Below are positions 45,156-54,733 of a DNA stretch of 64,000 nt, piece after piece. The translations under genes were made by a program, and so were the position numbers. Origin of the DNA: Propionimicrobium lymphophilum DSM 4903 (GTDB lineage: Bacteria; Actinomycetota; Actinomycetes; Propionibacteriales; Propionibacteriaceae); NCBI RefSeq assembly GCF_000423485.1, contig NZ_AUIB01000004.1, forward strand, positions 109,525 through 173,524, in the 5' to 3' direction. Numbering within the stretch: the first letter of the stretch is position 1; the number at the start of each line of letters is the position of its first letter. The notes beneath the pieces were generated by a model. That model ran no database searches. It saw nothing but the letters and a program-made list of their open reading frames with translations, and was not told where the DNA came from.

Positions 45156-45530
45156 GCGTATTAATCCACGGTTTACCTTTTCATCTGGCGAGGCGTTTTG
45201 TATACCCCGTAAGGAGAAAGCGCAAAACACGAAACTGATCGTGTGTAGCAAAAATGATTATTTTTTTGGGGGGGGTGAAATTTTTGTCCGAAGGGGTGAA
45301 ATAGGGAGTTAAATTCCCTAAAAGTTATTTAGTTTCAGCAGCTTCGCGATTAAATTCATGTCAAGTACCAGCCGGTACCCGTCGGGGGGGGGGGGGTAAT
45401 CAGGGGCGAGCCGTGACCACCCATTTTAAAGTTCGTGGCCTTTTGGCATGAGGATCTTCTCCCGTCGCATTTTGCAAATTGATTATGCAGGAAGCGCAAT
45501 GCGTCCTGGGTATTTCGATAGGGGACTAGA
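45156..45530 (+). promoter_or_regulatory. Upstream region of the pilus operon with G8 and G13 tracts
   Basis: About 375 bp without a gene. It contains T7G8 at 45261-45275 and a run of 13 guanines at 45384-45396, the latter about 135 bp before the TTG start of the tip gene. The sequence after the G13 run reads TAATCA, which could be part of a -10 region, but no matching -35 is convincing. Runs this long are rare by chance in a genome of this composition and are typical slippage sites. Confidence 0.55.
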
Positions 45531-48500
45531 TTGAACGGCCGTAACCACCCAGTGGGCGCAAAGCAACGGGTATGCCAGACGCTTTTGCTGACTCTTGCTT
45601 TTATTGTGTTAGCAAGTTTTGCGGGTTTGTCCCCAACCTTCAGTCAACTAGCTTCTCAGGCTCAGGCTGCCCCAGGAGGCACCAGTGCCAGATCTTTTTC
45701 TGCTACGTCTAAGTCTGTCCAATCAACCTGGGTGCAACGTCTTGCGATTAGCGGTGATAGAGACGACGGCAAACTGATCGTGACCAAAGAGGCCGGAAAG
45801 CTGGCTGGTGGTAAGTGGGCACCCTTAACTGGGCCACTACCTTTTGGTGGCGGTGAAGTCACTTACCGCTACAAGTTTGAATACAGCCCTCACGTAGATA
45901 GCAACTATGAAGGGCGAATTATCTTTACGCCTGAATTTTACGATAAATCGGATAATAAATATTCTGCTGCGCAGATGACGGGCCAATACACTGCCAATGA
46001 ACGTTATGATTTTTCGAAGGCACTCCCGAAAATTTCTGACGAAGGCTGCGGCAGCGTAGACCTGGATAGTGGTTTTAAAACTGGGGATTACAACAAAGGT
46101 GAAATAACCGGCTTCTCTGAAGAAAACGGTTGGCTACGTGTCGATCCGAGCGAAAGCTTTGTCGCCAACGACCGTACTTTCCGCACCGGTGGATGGGCAA
46201 TTAGCGCTGACCCAACACGCAAGATCATCCCATATTCTGGTGACGCTTCCCCCGCGTATCTCTACTGCACAACTAACGTCACCAAGACCACGACTGCTGC
46301 CCTAACCGTTGAAAACATGCTCTACACTGCTATCAGTGAGTACAAATATCCTTTTAAGGGCTACAAACGAAAGGATTTCTTAGGAGACCAAAGTTATCTT
46401 GAGGCATTGAACGGTGAGTGGACTTGGTGGACTACAACCGGCAATACGCCAACAGTAAAAAGAGGTAGGTATCCCCTCCGAGTTCCCCTTACAGTTGAGG
46501 TGGAAGACGAGCCGCTGCCTGACGTCGATAAGCGAATTTCAGTTACTAAAACCCCGGATAAACCCGCCATCCCACAAGGTGGTGACGAGGTTACCTACAC
46601 CTACGAGGTTAAAAACAACATTCCGGCACGTTTTGGTGAACGTGGACGAATGTTCTTCGAGAACATCTCAGATGACAAGTGCCCCCAAGTTGGGGCTACT
46701 TCCGGTCTGCAAGCATACGGAACTAGGCACTACATTCCCCCTGAAGGTACGGCAGTTTTTAGCTGCAAAATGCAAGTGACGAGTCAGCTAACCAACACGG
46801 TTACTGCAAAGTTTAGAAACAATGACGATCAGCAAACCTCGACTGCCACCGCTCACGCCACGGTGCGCATCCAAGAGCGAAATCTACCTGATCCACAAAA
46901 GCGAATCAGGTTGGATATCACCCCGAATCCAACCCTGGTTAACCCAGGCGAAAATGTCGTCTACACCTATCGCGTTACCAGCCTAATTAGTGAGTACATG
47001 ATTGAAGACCGCAAGCGGTTGTATTTCAGCGAACTAACTGATCCGTCTTGTACTTCGATTAACTATCAACAAGGTGGTCAACAAGACGGGGCAGTACGTT
47101 ATCTAGACCCTGGCGAAACCATGGAATTCACCTGCACGCGCCCGATAGCTGATGGTGATGCTGGTAAGACTCTAACTAACACCGCAACGGCTAAGTTCAC
47201 TAGTAAATACGACAATAAAGAAGCCGTTGCCGCCAACTCATCGACTATTAGGGTGCGGCCCAAACTTCCCGATCCTGCCGATCGAGTCTCAGTTACTAAA
47301 GAGCCGAACGTCACTTGGCTGCCTTATGGCGGTGGCGAGGTTAGGTATCGCTATCAGGTTTCTAACCTGATTCCTGAGGACTATTCCGACAGTGAACTTG
47401 GCAAAATGTATATAGACGAGCTGAGTGATGATAAATGTTCTCCGGTAAAGCTAGTTAGCGAAGTTGGCACCCAGCTGGTTAATGGAGCGGAGCGAAAGCT
47501 GCTCTACCCAGGCGAAAGCGCGACATATGAATGTGTCGCTAACTTGGCAGCAACCACCACTAACACAGCTACTTTCACCGCCACTAATGCTGGCGATAAT
47601 CAACAGTCAATAAAGACAGCTGATGCAACAGTTGAGGTTTCGACGAACCCTAACTATCCAGATAAGTCGAGGTGGGCTCGTCTTGAGATGACACCTTCTG
47701 TCGAAGAACTCCCCAACGGTGGTGGCGAAGTTACCTACACTTACACTCTCACCAACATGATTCCTAAAAAAACGGTGAAGGGCGAGGATTACGGCAGGCT
47801 CTACCTAGAAAATGCTAGCGACGATGTGTGCTCTTCTGCAGCTAGTGAGTTACGTGCCAAGCTGACTAAAGATACTGAAAATAAACACCCCGATGGTCGC
47901 CAGTTTTATCTACCTGCTGGTGAATCGGTGACCTTTACTTGCAAGACGAATATTACTGAAACTGTCACGAATACCATCAAGGTGCAGTTGTCTAATATCG
48001 ACCCGAATGTAACTGCGCGCAAGGCGCCACTGCTTGAGCAGTCTGCCACGGTTACTGTTATGCCACCGATACCCGCTCCCGAGCAGCGTATCTCGGTTGA
48101 GAAGACTGCTTTTGAGCGTAACGCTAACGGCGACATTGTGCCTAGCGATGGCGAAGTCTTCTTTGATGACTTCGTGCGTTACGACGTAAAAGTCAAGAAC
48201 AATATTCCCGTAGAATTCGCTGGCCGCCAAGAAGGCAAAATGTATCTGGTCGATCAAGGTGTTAGCGACCCATTGTGTAGCCTTGCTGCCCCGAATGATC
48301 TAAAACAGGATGGCAACGGTAAATATCTTGTACCTAACCAGGAAGCCACCTGGAGTTGTCTGCACAAAATCGTTGATGAGCAAACAGAAAACACGGCTAC
48401 TGCGAGTTTTAAGCAAATAGTTGATAATCAGGTTTCGACCGTTAAATCTAACACCGTCACCATCAGCGCTAAGGAACGTCCAGTGCCGGGCCGAATCGGC

Positions 48501-51500
48501 TGTAGTGAAATTGTGACAGGATCAGATAGCCGGCGGGAGGGCTACTACGACAACTATGGGTATTTTCGGCAGAAGTACCTTGGTGGCAAGCTAGAGCTAG
48601 TTAAAAATATCGTCGCAGACAGGAATAATCCGCAAGCGAGCACTTTCGATAAAGAAGATCTCAATAACGGCGATATGCCAGATTTCGGGAATAACCGAGG
48701 CGGTACCGCTGCGGTTGCGGTGAACCCACGGTCAAGTAACGAGGTTTTCTACTCAATTCGCAACCTTGCTGGTGGAGGAACCGCGCAAAACGGTATTTAT
48801 AAATTTGATAACGCCACTGGCACCCACGAACAAATGGTTGGCCCAGACCAAGCAAGTTCCATGGTCCGTCTTGGGTTTGATGCTGACCACACCCTTTGGA
48901 CTCTGGACAATAACGCGCAAATTTATTCATACAAATTCCAGGTTGATGCCGAAGGTAACACCATAAAAGACGGCATGGTGCGTGAATACCACGGCACCTT
49001 CAAGTTACCTGCAGGCCACGGAAATTTCGCTCAAAAAGGTTCTGGTGACCTAGCCTTTGACGGGCTTGGCAATATGTGGGTTATCACCTCTGTGGTTGGC
49101 GGTGGTAAGGGCCCAGGTGAATTGTACGTGGTGCCTCGTTCGCAACTGGTTGATGACAATAATGGTGCAAATGAAGGTGCAGTTGCGGTTTTCGTCGGAG
49201 AAATGGGACCGCACGAATATGTCGGTTTAGCTTTCGACGAAAAAGGTAACCTCTGGGCCACCGATAGCCGTCAGCGTGATGCTTATAACTACACAGACAA
49301 TTCCAGTCACCTCTATTTAGTCGATACCGGCACCGGTAGAGCCACTGATGTTGGCGAGGTTGGTACAAATATTCACGACCTTGCCTCGTGCGCGCTGCCT
49401 AAGCCTGAGTTGCGTATTGATAAGAAGGCCTCGCCTAGCGGCGGCCCGATTCCCGGTGAAGAGATCACTTACGAAATCACCATCGAAAACGTCGGTAACC
49501 TCCACGCGATTGATATGAGGTTCAAAGACTTGATGCCGGCTGACGCGACCTATGTGCCAGGTTCGATGGAGATGACGGTTGGGAAAACAGACGCTGCAGG
49601 CAATTTGTTAGAGCCAACTGAAGTGGTCTGGAAGAAATTACCCGATAATTCAGATGGTACGACCTACTTCCACGAGCCGAAATTAATTAAGTCGCCTTCG
49701 GTAACTAACGAGGGGGTTATCGACTACCAGAAACCAGGTGAGCAGCAGGCCCCGCCGCCAATAATCATCCGGTTCAAAGTGAAACCTGATTACCCACAGA
49801 AAGCGAGCACGAACAAGCAAGTCTGTAACCAAGCTCAAGGCACTTTCGTCGGTAAAGTTGCGCAACTTTCTGATGATCCGTCGAAGCCGGGTTTTGCTGA
49901 TTCTTCGTGCACGCTGGTGGTTGAGCCGAACGTTGGCATCGACAAGAAAGCGGTAAGCGTTAGTGAATCTGGCGAGTCCGCCGTCAAGACGAATGTGGCT
50001 AGGGCTGGTGAAGAGGTTACTTACGAATACACTGTGACCACTAACCCAACCCAGCAGAAATTCAACAATGCTAAGACCGATCAGCCGAAAGGTTTGCCTG
50101 AAGAACCAAGGTTTAATAAGACCTTGGACGTTGCGGAGGGTCAGGCAGCAGAGAAGAAGCTACCAGTTACTTCGGTGACTAGGGTGCCTGCCAACTCGCC
50201 TCTTAAGGAAGAGCATTGGCAGAGTTTGGTTGGCACTGAGCCACTTAAAGACGTCACCGTAACTGACGATAAGTGTGTTGACGACAAAGGTGCTAGCGCG
50301 GTGCGTCCGGTCACTAAGACCGTCGCTGAGCGTGAAGAGGATGGCAGCCCGAAGGTTGATGGCCAGGGTAAACCAATCACTAAAGAAGTGAATATTGGTG
50401 ATGTTAATGAGGACGGGCTGCTTGATGGGCCTAACGGTGATCTTCCTGGTGAAGCATGGAAATACACCTGTTCAGCTAACATCTATGGCCCAACTGAGAA
50501 TATTGCTCGCGTCGAAGCTAAAGGCAACAGATCAGAGCATCGAGTAAACGACACTGATAAGTGGTTTATCAGTTCCCCGGAATTCAAGATTCAAAAGCTG
50601 GCTGCCGCGGCCGCAACTGAAGAAGACGTTAAAGCGAGAACTGCCAAGAAGGTAGGCGAGCGTATCTGGAAGCCAATTGGCGACCCGGTGCGTCCTGATG
50701 CTCAAGGAAAAGGCACTGCTGTTTACCAGATCACCGTCACTAACATCAGTGAATTTGCTGGTTCGGGTGATGTTGTCGTGGACTTGCCCACACCGCCTGC
50801 CGGAGTTGAAGTTGCTAATGTGCGGTATCTCTTGGCTGGTGATACTCAAGGAGAGCCGGTTGAATGGCCCAAGGACGGTCAAGGAAAATATATTTTCTCT
50901 GCCCCCAAGCTTGAAGCTGGTGGAACTTACACCATCGAAGCGTTGATTGATTACAAGATCGCTGACTTGGCGAGTGTTAAATGGGAAGATCTGAAGACTT
51001 GCCAAGCTGCTTCCGGCGCTAACCCGAGCAAGGGTCTGTTCAATAAGGTCGAGATGACCGCCGATAAGGACGGCACAGATAATAATGAGGCTTGTATCCC
51101 GATTGTGCCCCCGAAAGTGGATTTCCGGGTGCACAAGTTTGCCCGCAACTGTGACACTGATCAGCCCACATGTGATCTTCAGGGTGCTGAATTTGTGATT
51201 TACGATTCGGAACCCACGTCGGGCGGCGGTTTCAAGGAAGTGTGCGTGCCGGATCCCGATGGCGCAACAGCGGCGGGAAGCCTGCCCAAGCAGATCTGTT
51301 CGTTCTTGGACAACACTGTCGAGGATCCTTCGGCCCCGGGTCGCAAGATCACCGGCTCGATGTTCAAGTCGGTGCCGTTGGAATACAACAAGAGCTACTG
51401 GCTGCTGGAGAGGCAGGCCCCGGCCGGATTCACTCTGCTGCCCAGGCCCATCGAATTCCGCATCACGCCTGATGACCCGAAGACTCAAGCTGATGAGTCT

Positions 51501-51827
51501 GGCGTCAAACTTTGGAATGGCGATCGGCCCGCTGATGATCCACTCGGTAAAGAAGGTGACCTGCTGACGGTCACGGACTTTAGCGAGAAAGTCCCCAAGG
51601 TTAATGAGCAAGGGGAACCCGTCCTCGATGAGGCCGGTAAGCAAATACTCGAAGAAAAGGTCTCGAAGGGGGTGCAACTAAATATCGAGAACACTTCGGC
51701 GAAGGCAGTATTGCCGAAGTCCGGTAGCCGCGGATTCTACCCGTATCTAGCGGCTGGTGCGGCGCTGCTTATTGCGGCTGGCCTCATCTTGAACAAAGAC
51801 AAGCTGAAAAAGCGTTTTAAGCGCTAA
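45531..51827 (+). CDS. Giant pilus tip protein with Ig-like repeats and beta-propeller
   Basis: A 2098-residue surface protein, first gene of the pilus operon. TTG start behind AGGGGA; signal peptide cleaved after AQA (about residue 47). It has about six repeats of 110-130 residues built around EVTYTYEVKN-like strands (to about residue 975), a region of NHL-like propeller repeats (about 1020-1285; e.g. LAFDGLGNMWVIT, GLAFDEKGNLWATD), DUF11-like domains (about 1288-1860), and a C-terminal SpaA-type prealbumin-like domain with an E-box-like YWLLERQAPAGF. The sorting signal is LPKSG (residue 2061), a helix and KKRFKR. Position before a shaft pilin and sortase C matches tip pilins such as FimQ/FimB of Actinomyces. 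Its size and the propeller are unusual. Confidence 0.88.
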   Translation: MNGRNHPVGAKQRVCQTLLLTLAFIVLASFAGLSPTFSQLASQAQAAPGGTSARSFSATSKSVQSTWVQRLAISGDRDDGKLIVTKEAGKLAGGKWAPLTGPLPFGGGEVTYRYKFEYSPHVDSNYEGRIIFTPEFYDKSDNKYSAAQMTGQYTANERYDFSKALPKISDEGCGSVDLDSGFKTGDYNKGEITGFSEENGWLRVDPSESFVANDRTFRTGGWAISADPTRKIIPYSGDASPAYLYCTTNVTKTTTAALTVENMLYTAISEYKYPFKGYKRKDFLGDQSYLEALNGEWTWWTTTGNTPTVKRGRYPLRVPLTVEVEDEPLPDVDKRISVTKTPDKPAIPQGGDEVTYTYEVKNNIPARFGERGRMFFENISDDKCPQVGATSGLQAYGTRHYIPPEGTAVFSCKMQVTSQLTNTVTAKFRNNDDQQTSTATAHATVRIQERNLPDPQKRIRLDITPNPTLVNPGENVVYTYRVTSLISEYMIEDRKRLYFSELTDPSCTSINYQQGGQQDGAVRYLDPGETMEFTCTRPIADGDAGKTLTNTATAKFTSKYDNKEAVAANSSTIRVRPKLPDPADRVSVTKEPNVTWLPYGGGEVRYRYQVSNLIPEDYSDSELGKMYIDELSDDKCSPVKLVSEVGTQLVNGAERKLLYPGESATYECVANLAATTTNTATFTATNAGDNQQSIKTADATVEVSTNPNYPDKSRWARLEMTPSVEELPNGGGEVTYTYTLTNMIPKKTVKGEDYGRLYLENASDDVCSSAASELRAKLTKDTENKHPDGRQFYLPAGESVTFTCKTNITETVTNTIKVQLSNIDPNVTARKAPLLEQSATVTVMPPIPAPEQRISVEKTAFERNANGDIVPSDGEVFFDDFVRYDVKVKNNIPVEFAGRQEGKMYLVDQGVSDPLCSLAAPNDLKQDGNGKYLVPNQEATWSCLHKIVDEQTENTATASFKQIVDNQVSTVKSNTVTISAKERPVPGRIGCSEIVTGSDSRREGYYDNYGYFRQKYLGGKLELVKNIVADRNNPQASTFDKEDLNNGDMPDFGNNRGGTAAVAVNPRSSNEVFYSIRNLAGGGTAQNGIYKFDNATGTHEQMVGPDQASSMVRLGFDADHTLWTLDNNAQIYSYKFQVDAEGNTIKDGMVREYHGTFKLPAGHGNFAQKGSGDLAFDGLGNMWVITSVVGGGKGPGELYVVPRSQLVDDNNGANEGAVAVFVGEMGPHEYVGLAFDEKGNLWATDSRQRDAYNYTDNSSHLYLVDTGTGRATDVGEVGTNIHDLASCALPKPELRIDKKASPSGGPIPGEEITYEITIENVGNLHAIDMRFKDLMPADATYVPGSMEMTVGKTDAAGNLLEPTEVVWKKLPDNSDGTTYFHEPKLIKSPSVTNEGVIDYQKPGEQQAPPPIIIRFKVKPDYPQKASTNKQVCNQAQGTFVGKVAQLSDDPSKPGFADSSCTLVVEPNVGIDKKAVSVSESGESAVKTNVARAGEEVTYEYTVTTNPTQQKFNNAKTDQPKGLPEEPRFNKTLDVAEGQAAEKKLPVTSVTRVPANSPLKEEHWQSLVGTEPLKDVTVTDDKCVDDKGASAVRPVTKTVAEREEDGSPKVDGQGKPITKEVNIGDVNEDGLLDGPNGDLPGEAWKYTCSANIYGPTENIARVEAKGNRSEHRVNDTDKWFISSPEFKIQKLAAAAATEEDVKARTAKKVGERIWKPIGDPVRPDAQGKGTAVYQITVTNISEFAGSGDVVVDLPTPPAGVEVANVRYLLAGDTQGEPVEWPKDGQGKYIFSAPKLEAGGTYTIEALIDYKIADLASVKWEDLKTCQAASGANPSKGLFNKVEMTADKDGTDNNEACIPIVPPKVDFRVHKFARNCDTDQPTCDLQGAEFVIYDSEPTSGGGFKEVCVPDPDGATAAGSLPKQICSFLDNTVEDPSAPGRKITGSMFKSVPLEYNKSYWLLERQAPAGFTLLPRPIEFRITPDDPKTQADESGVKLWNGDRPADDPLGKEGDLLTVTDFSEKVPKVNEQGEPVLDEAGKQILEEKVSKGVQLNIENTSAKAVLPKSGSRGFYPYLAAGAALLIAAGLILNKDKLKKRFKR

Positions 51828-51828
51828 C

Positions 51829-51883
51829 CGCGCGAAGCGCGTGAGAGGCGTCAAGACGCTATGAAAGCTGGCGCTGCGGCGCC
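51829..51883 (+). other. Three consecutive mini-hairpins between tip and shaft pilin genes
   Basis: Five-base-pair stems follow each other at 51829-51841 (CGCGC/GCGCG), 51848-51859 (GCGTC/GACGC) and 51870-51883 (GGCGC/GCGCC). None has a T-run, so they look like an RNA processing or stability element. They would let the shaft message outlast the tip message. Confidence 0.5.
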
Positions 51884-51916
51884 GAAAAGAAAATATCTAA
51901 CCCAAGGAGAAATCAA

Positions 51917-53647
51917 ATGATTCGCAAATCATCAAGGCTGGGGGCAGGCGTTGCCGCAGCTATGTTGGTGGCTGCGCTGGGCGCGGGAAGCTATGCGCCT
52001 GCGTTTGCTGATCCCGGCGACCAGACCAAGGTTGGCGGTAATAGCCAGGAGCACACCGCCAACGTCGCTCTGGTTAAGGGTGACGCTTCGGTGCAGCTGA
52101 CCATCCACAAGTTCTATGGCGCTGCCGGCATCGAGCCGAACAACGGCACCGAACAGACCATCAGTAAGCCTCCGCTAGAGGGCGTGCCCTTCGACATCTA
52201 CAAGGTCGAGGGCGTTGACCTGACCACTAATGCTGGGTGGAAGACCGCGGCTGAGCTCTACAAGACCAACATCACCGTCGCCAACAATAAGCCGAGCATT
52301 ACTGGAAAGAACCTGACCTTCGTAGAGACTGTTACCTCTGGCGCTGACGGCACGGCTACCTTCACCAAGGCCAACGGCGTCGGCGTCTACGTCGTGGTTG
52401 AGAACCTGAGTGGTGTGACTACCGTCAAGAAGCACGATAACGGTGCGACTGAGGATATCGATGTTGCTAAGGTAACCCCGGCCAAGCCGTTCCTGGTGAC
52501 CCTGCCGATGACCGAGCCGGTAAATAAGACCTCTTGGATGTACGACGTGCACGTCTACCCGAAGAACCAGTCCGACACCATCACCAAGGAGGTCAAGGAC
52601 GAGGGCACCGTCACCTTCGGCGGTAATGCTGAACCCACCAAGCTTGGTGGAGCTGCCAAGCACGAGGTGACCTACACCATTACCTCGTCGATCACTGACG
52701 GCTCCGAACCGCTCGGCAAGTACGTGATCTACGACGAGATCGATCCTCGCGTTGACATTCAGTCGATCGACCTGAAGCTCTCGGATAATACTGCTCTAGC
52801 TTGTGGCACCGACTACGACATTAAGATCGCTGGCAATGCTGTTGAGTGCGATAAAATCGCCAACGCGAACCCGAAGAATGGCAAGGTTGAGATCGCTTTC
52901 AAGGACACTGACGCGGCCACCGACGGTGTTCAGCTGGGTAAGCTCGAGGCCGACCGTAACAATGATGTGGTTACCACCATCAAGGTAAAGGTGAACGACG
53001 AGGGTGCCAAGGGCATCATCGAGAACACTGCCAGCTTCATTCCGAACAAGCCTTGGGAGGAGTCGAACCCCGGCAAGACGATCCCCTCGAACCCGGTTGA
53101 GAGCCGCTACGGTGATCTGAAGATCAACAAGGTTGACGCTAAAGAACCTAACACCAAGCTAGACGGTGCGGTGTTCTCGATTTTCAAGGCTGGCAAGGAC
53201 GGTAAGTGCGACGGTGCCGACGTCAAGGCAGATCCGCTGTACACCGGAGTGACCACTGCCAACGGTGGCACCGCAACTGTTAAGGGTCTGCAGGCCTCTG
53301 ACTGGTACGACGGCAAGGCTCAGACTGCTAAGCAGGGCTACTGCCTGGTTGAGACCAAGGCTCCAGATGGCTACAACCTGTTGGCCGAGCCGATTCACTT
53401 CTATGTGACCGCCAATAAGGCTGTGGTTACAGATAAGGACGGCCAAGTAACTGAAACTGAAATTAACCATGGCTCGGCTCCTGCTTCCATCGAGTACATC
53501 ATCAATAACGAGAAGACCAACCTGGAAAACGAGCTGCCGAAGACTGGTGGCGCGGGCACCCTAGCCTTGGCTCTAGCTGGTCTGCTCTGCATTGGCGGCG
53601 GTATCGGATGGTACCTGTCCGCTAGCCGCAAGACGGTTCAGAGTTAG
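51917..53647 (+). CDS. Major pilin (shaft), SpaA/FimA type
   Basis: A 576-residue fimbrial shaft subunit. Signal peptide to about residue 32 (AFA, then DPG); pilin motif SWMYDVHVYPKNQ supplying the lysine that attacks the next subunit; several CNA-B/prealbumin-like domains expected to form intramolecular isopeptide bonds; E-box YCLVETKAPDGYNLL; sorting signal LPKTG with a helix and short basic tail. ATG behind AAGGAG. Sortase C downstream would link Lys of one pilin to Thr of another, with the tip protein at the end. Homologous systems mediate attachment to host surfaces or other bacteria. Confidence 0.92.
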   Translation: MIRKSSRLGAGVAAAMLVAALGAGSYAPAFADPGDQTKVGGNSQEHTANVALVKGDASVQLTIHKFYGAAGIEPNNGTEQTISKPPLEGVPFDIYKVEGVDLTTNAGWKTAAELYKTNITVANNKPSITGKNLTFVETVTSGADGTATFTKANGVGVYVVVENLSGVTTVKKHDNGATEDIDVAKVTPAKPFLVTLPMTEPVNKTSWMYDVHVYPKNQSDTITKEVKDEGTVTFGGNAEPTKLGGAAKHEVTYTITSSITDGSEPLGKYVIYDEIDPRVDIQSIDLKLSDNTALACGTDYDIKIAGNAVECDKIANANPKNGKVEIAFKDTDAATDGVQLGKLEADRNNDVVTTIKVKVNDEGAKGIIENTASFIPNKPWEESNPGKTIPSNPVESRYGDLKINKVDAKEPNTKLDGAVFSIFKAGKDGKCDGADVKADPLYTGVTTANGGTATVKGLQASDWYDGKAQTAKQGYCLVETKAPDGYNLLAEPIHFYVTANKAVVTDKDGQVTETEINHGSAPASIEYIINNEKTNLENELPKTGGAGTLALALAGLLCIGGGIGWYLSASRKTVQS

Positions 53648-53655
53648 TAGATAGG

Positions 53656-53687
53656 TTTGGGCGCTGTCTGAATAGGCAGCGCCCAAA
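53656..53687 (+). terminator. Attenuator-like hairpin between pilin and sortase genes
   Basis: TTTGGGCGCTG pairs with CAGCGCCCAAA around a ten-base loop, in the 58-bp gap. With no clear U-run it probably lets some transcription through, giving less sortase than pilin. Confidence 0.65.
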
Positions 53688-53705
53688 CGCTAAAAAGGGT
53701 CGCGA

Positions 53706-54671
53706 ATGAAACGAAATGTTGTCGGGGCAATTGCTTTGCTGGTGCTTGGTGTATTAATCATGGCGTACCCCGTTATCTCGACCCAATACAACAACTATCA
53801 TCAGCGTAAATTTGCCCAGCAGTACGTGCATCAAGTGACCGAGATAGATAGCACGGAGGCTGATGAAATATTTGAGCGGGCGCAAAAATATAATCAGAAC
53901 ATAACTGGTGTGCCCGTGTTGGACCCCTGGCTGTTGAAAGCCGCTGCAGACCCCGGTTCGAAGGCCTACAAGGAATACGCCCAGCAGTTGAACCGAACCG
54001 AGATCATGGCTCGGCTCCGGGTGCCGAGAGTGGACATCGATTTGCCGGTCTATCGTGGCACAACTGACGATGTTCTGGCTCACGGGGTCGGGCACCTCTA
54101 CGGAACCGCTGTTCCGGTTGGCGGGGAAGGCACACACTCGGTTCTGACCGGGCACACAGGGCTGGCCACCGCCACGCTATTCGACCACCTAGTCGATGTC
54201 GTCGATGGCGACGTTTTTTACATCGACGTGGTGGGCAAAACCTTGGCCTACAAGGTAAACCAGATAAAAATCATTGACCCCGACGAGGTCTCTGACCTGA
54301 CCAAAGTCGAAGGCAAAGACTACGTAACTCTTCTTACCTGCTACCCGTACGCGGTTAACTCGCACAGGCTGATCGTGCGTGGCGAGCGAATTCCCTACGA
54401 CCCTGGCAAAGATAAAAAGGACGATTCCTGGAAACCAAAAATGGAACCTTGGATGTGGCTGCTCATTGCCGGTTCTGGAATTGGACTGGCGGCGATCGTG
54501 GGTATTGTCGCCACCAGGTTGCGAAAGAAAAACAAATCGGATCAAAGCGACGAAGAGCCGAGACGATCTTTAAGCGGCCAAGACGATCAAGAAGATCCTG
54601 AAATCTCTGCTGGCGATCCGCAGCCAAAAGCTAGGCGGGCAGAGCCTGACTCTGAAGATAGCGCCGACTGA
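53706..54671 (+). CDS. srtC: Class C (pilus-assembly) sortase
   Basis: A 321-residue membrane transpeptidase: an N-terminal helix, a DPW lid motif at residues 73-75 that covers the active site in class C enzymes, then the sortase barrel with His150 (LTGH), Cys212 (TLLTCYPYAV) and Arg221 (NSHRLIVRG). A second helix (about 250-270) and a charged cytoplasmic tail follow. It polymerises the pilin encoded just upstream. No housekeeping class A/E sortase is in the window. Confidence 0.95.
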   Translation: MKRNVVGAIALLVLGVLIMAYPVISTQYNNYHQRKFAQQYVHQVTEIDSTEADEIFERAQKYNQNITGVPVLDPWLLKAAADPGSKAYKEYAQQLNRTEIMARLRVPRVDIDLPVYRGTTDDVLAHGVGHLYGTAVPVGGEGTHSVLTGHTGLATATLFDHLVDVVDGDVFYIDVVGKTLAYKVNQIKIIDPDEVSDLTKVEGKDYVTLLTCYPYAVNSHRLIVRGERIPYDPGKDKKDDSWKPKMEPWMWLLIAGSGIGLAAIVGIVATRLRKKNKSDQSDEEPRRSLSGQDDQEDPEISAGDPQPKARRAEPDSEDSAD

Positions 54672-54689
54672 CGGGCTACATAAGCCAAC

Positions 54690-54723
54690 GGAGGGACCGC
54701 ATTTCCCCCCGAGCGGTCCCTCC
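54690..54723. terminator. Terminator after the pilus operon
   Basis: GGAGGGACCGC pairs exactly with GCGGTCCCTCC around a 12-base loop, followed by TTCTTTCTT on the plus strand. It also serves the convergent ABC permease gene. Confidence 0.85.
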
Positions 54724-54733
54724 TTCTTTCTTA

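Noticed and set aside
50532..51677. 381-codon open frame antisense to the pilus tip gene
   Set aside because: It overlaps a well-supported LPXTG protein on the other strand and has no motif or translation signal.
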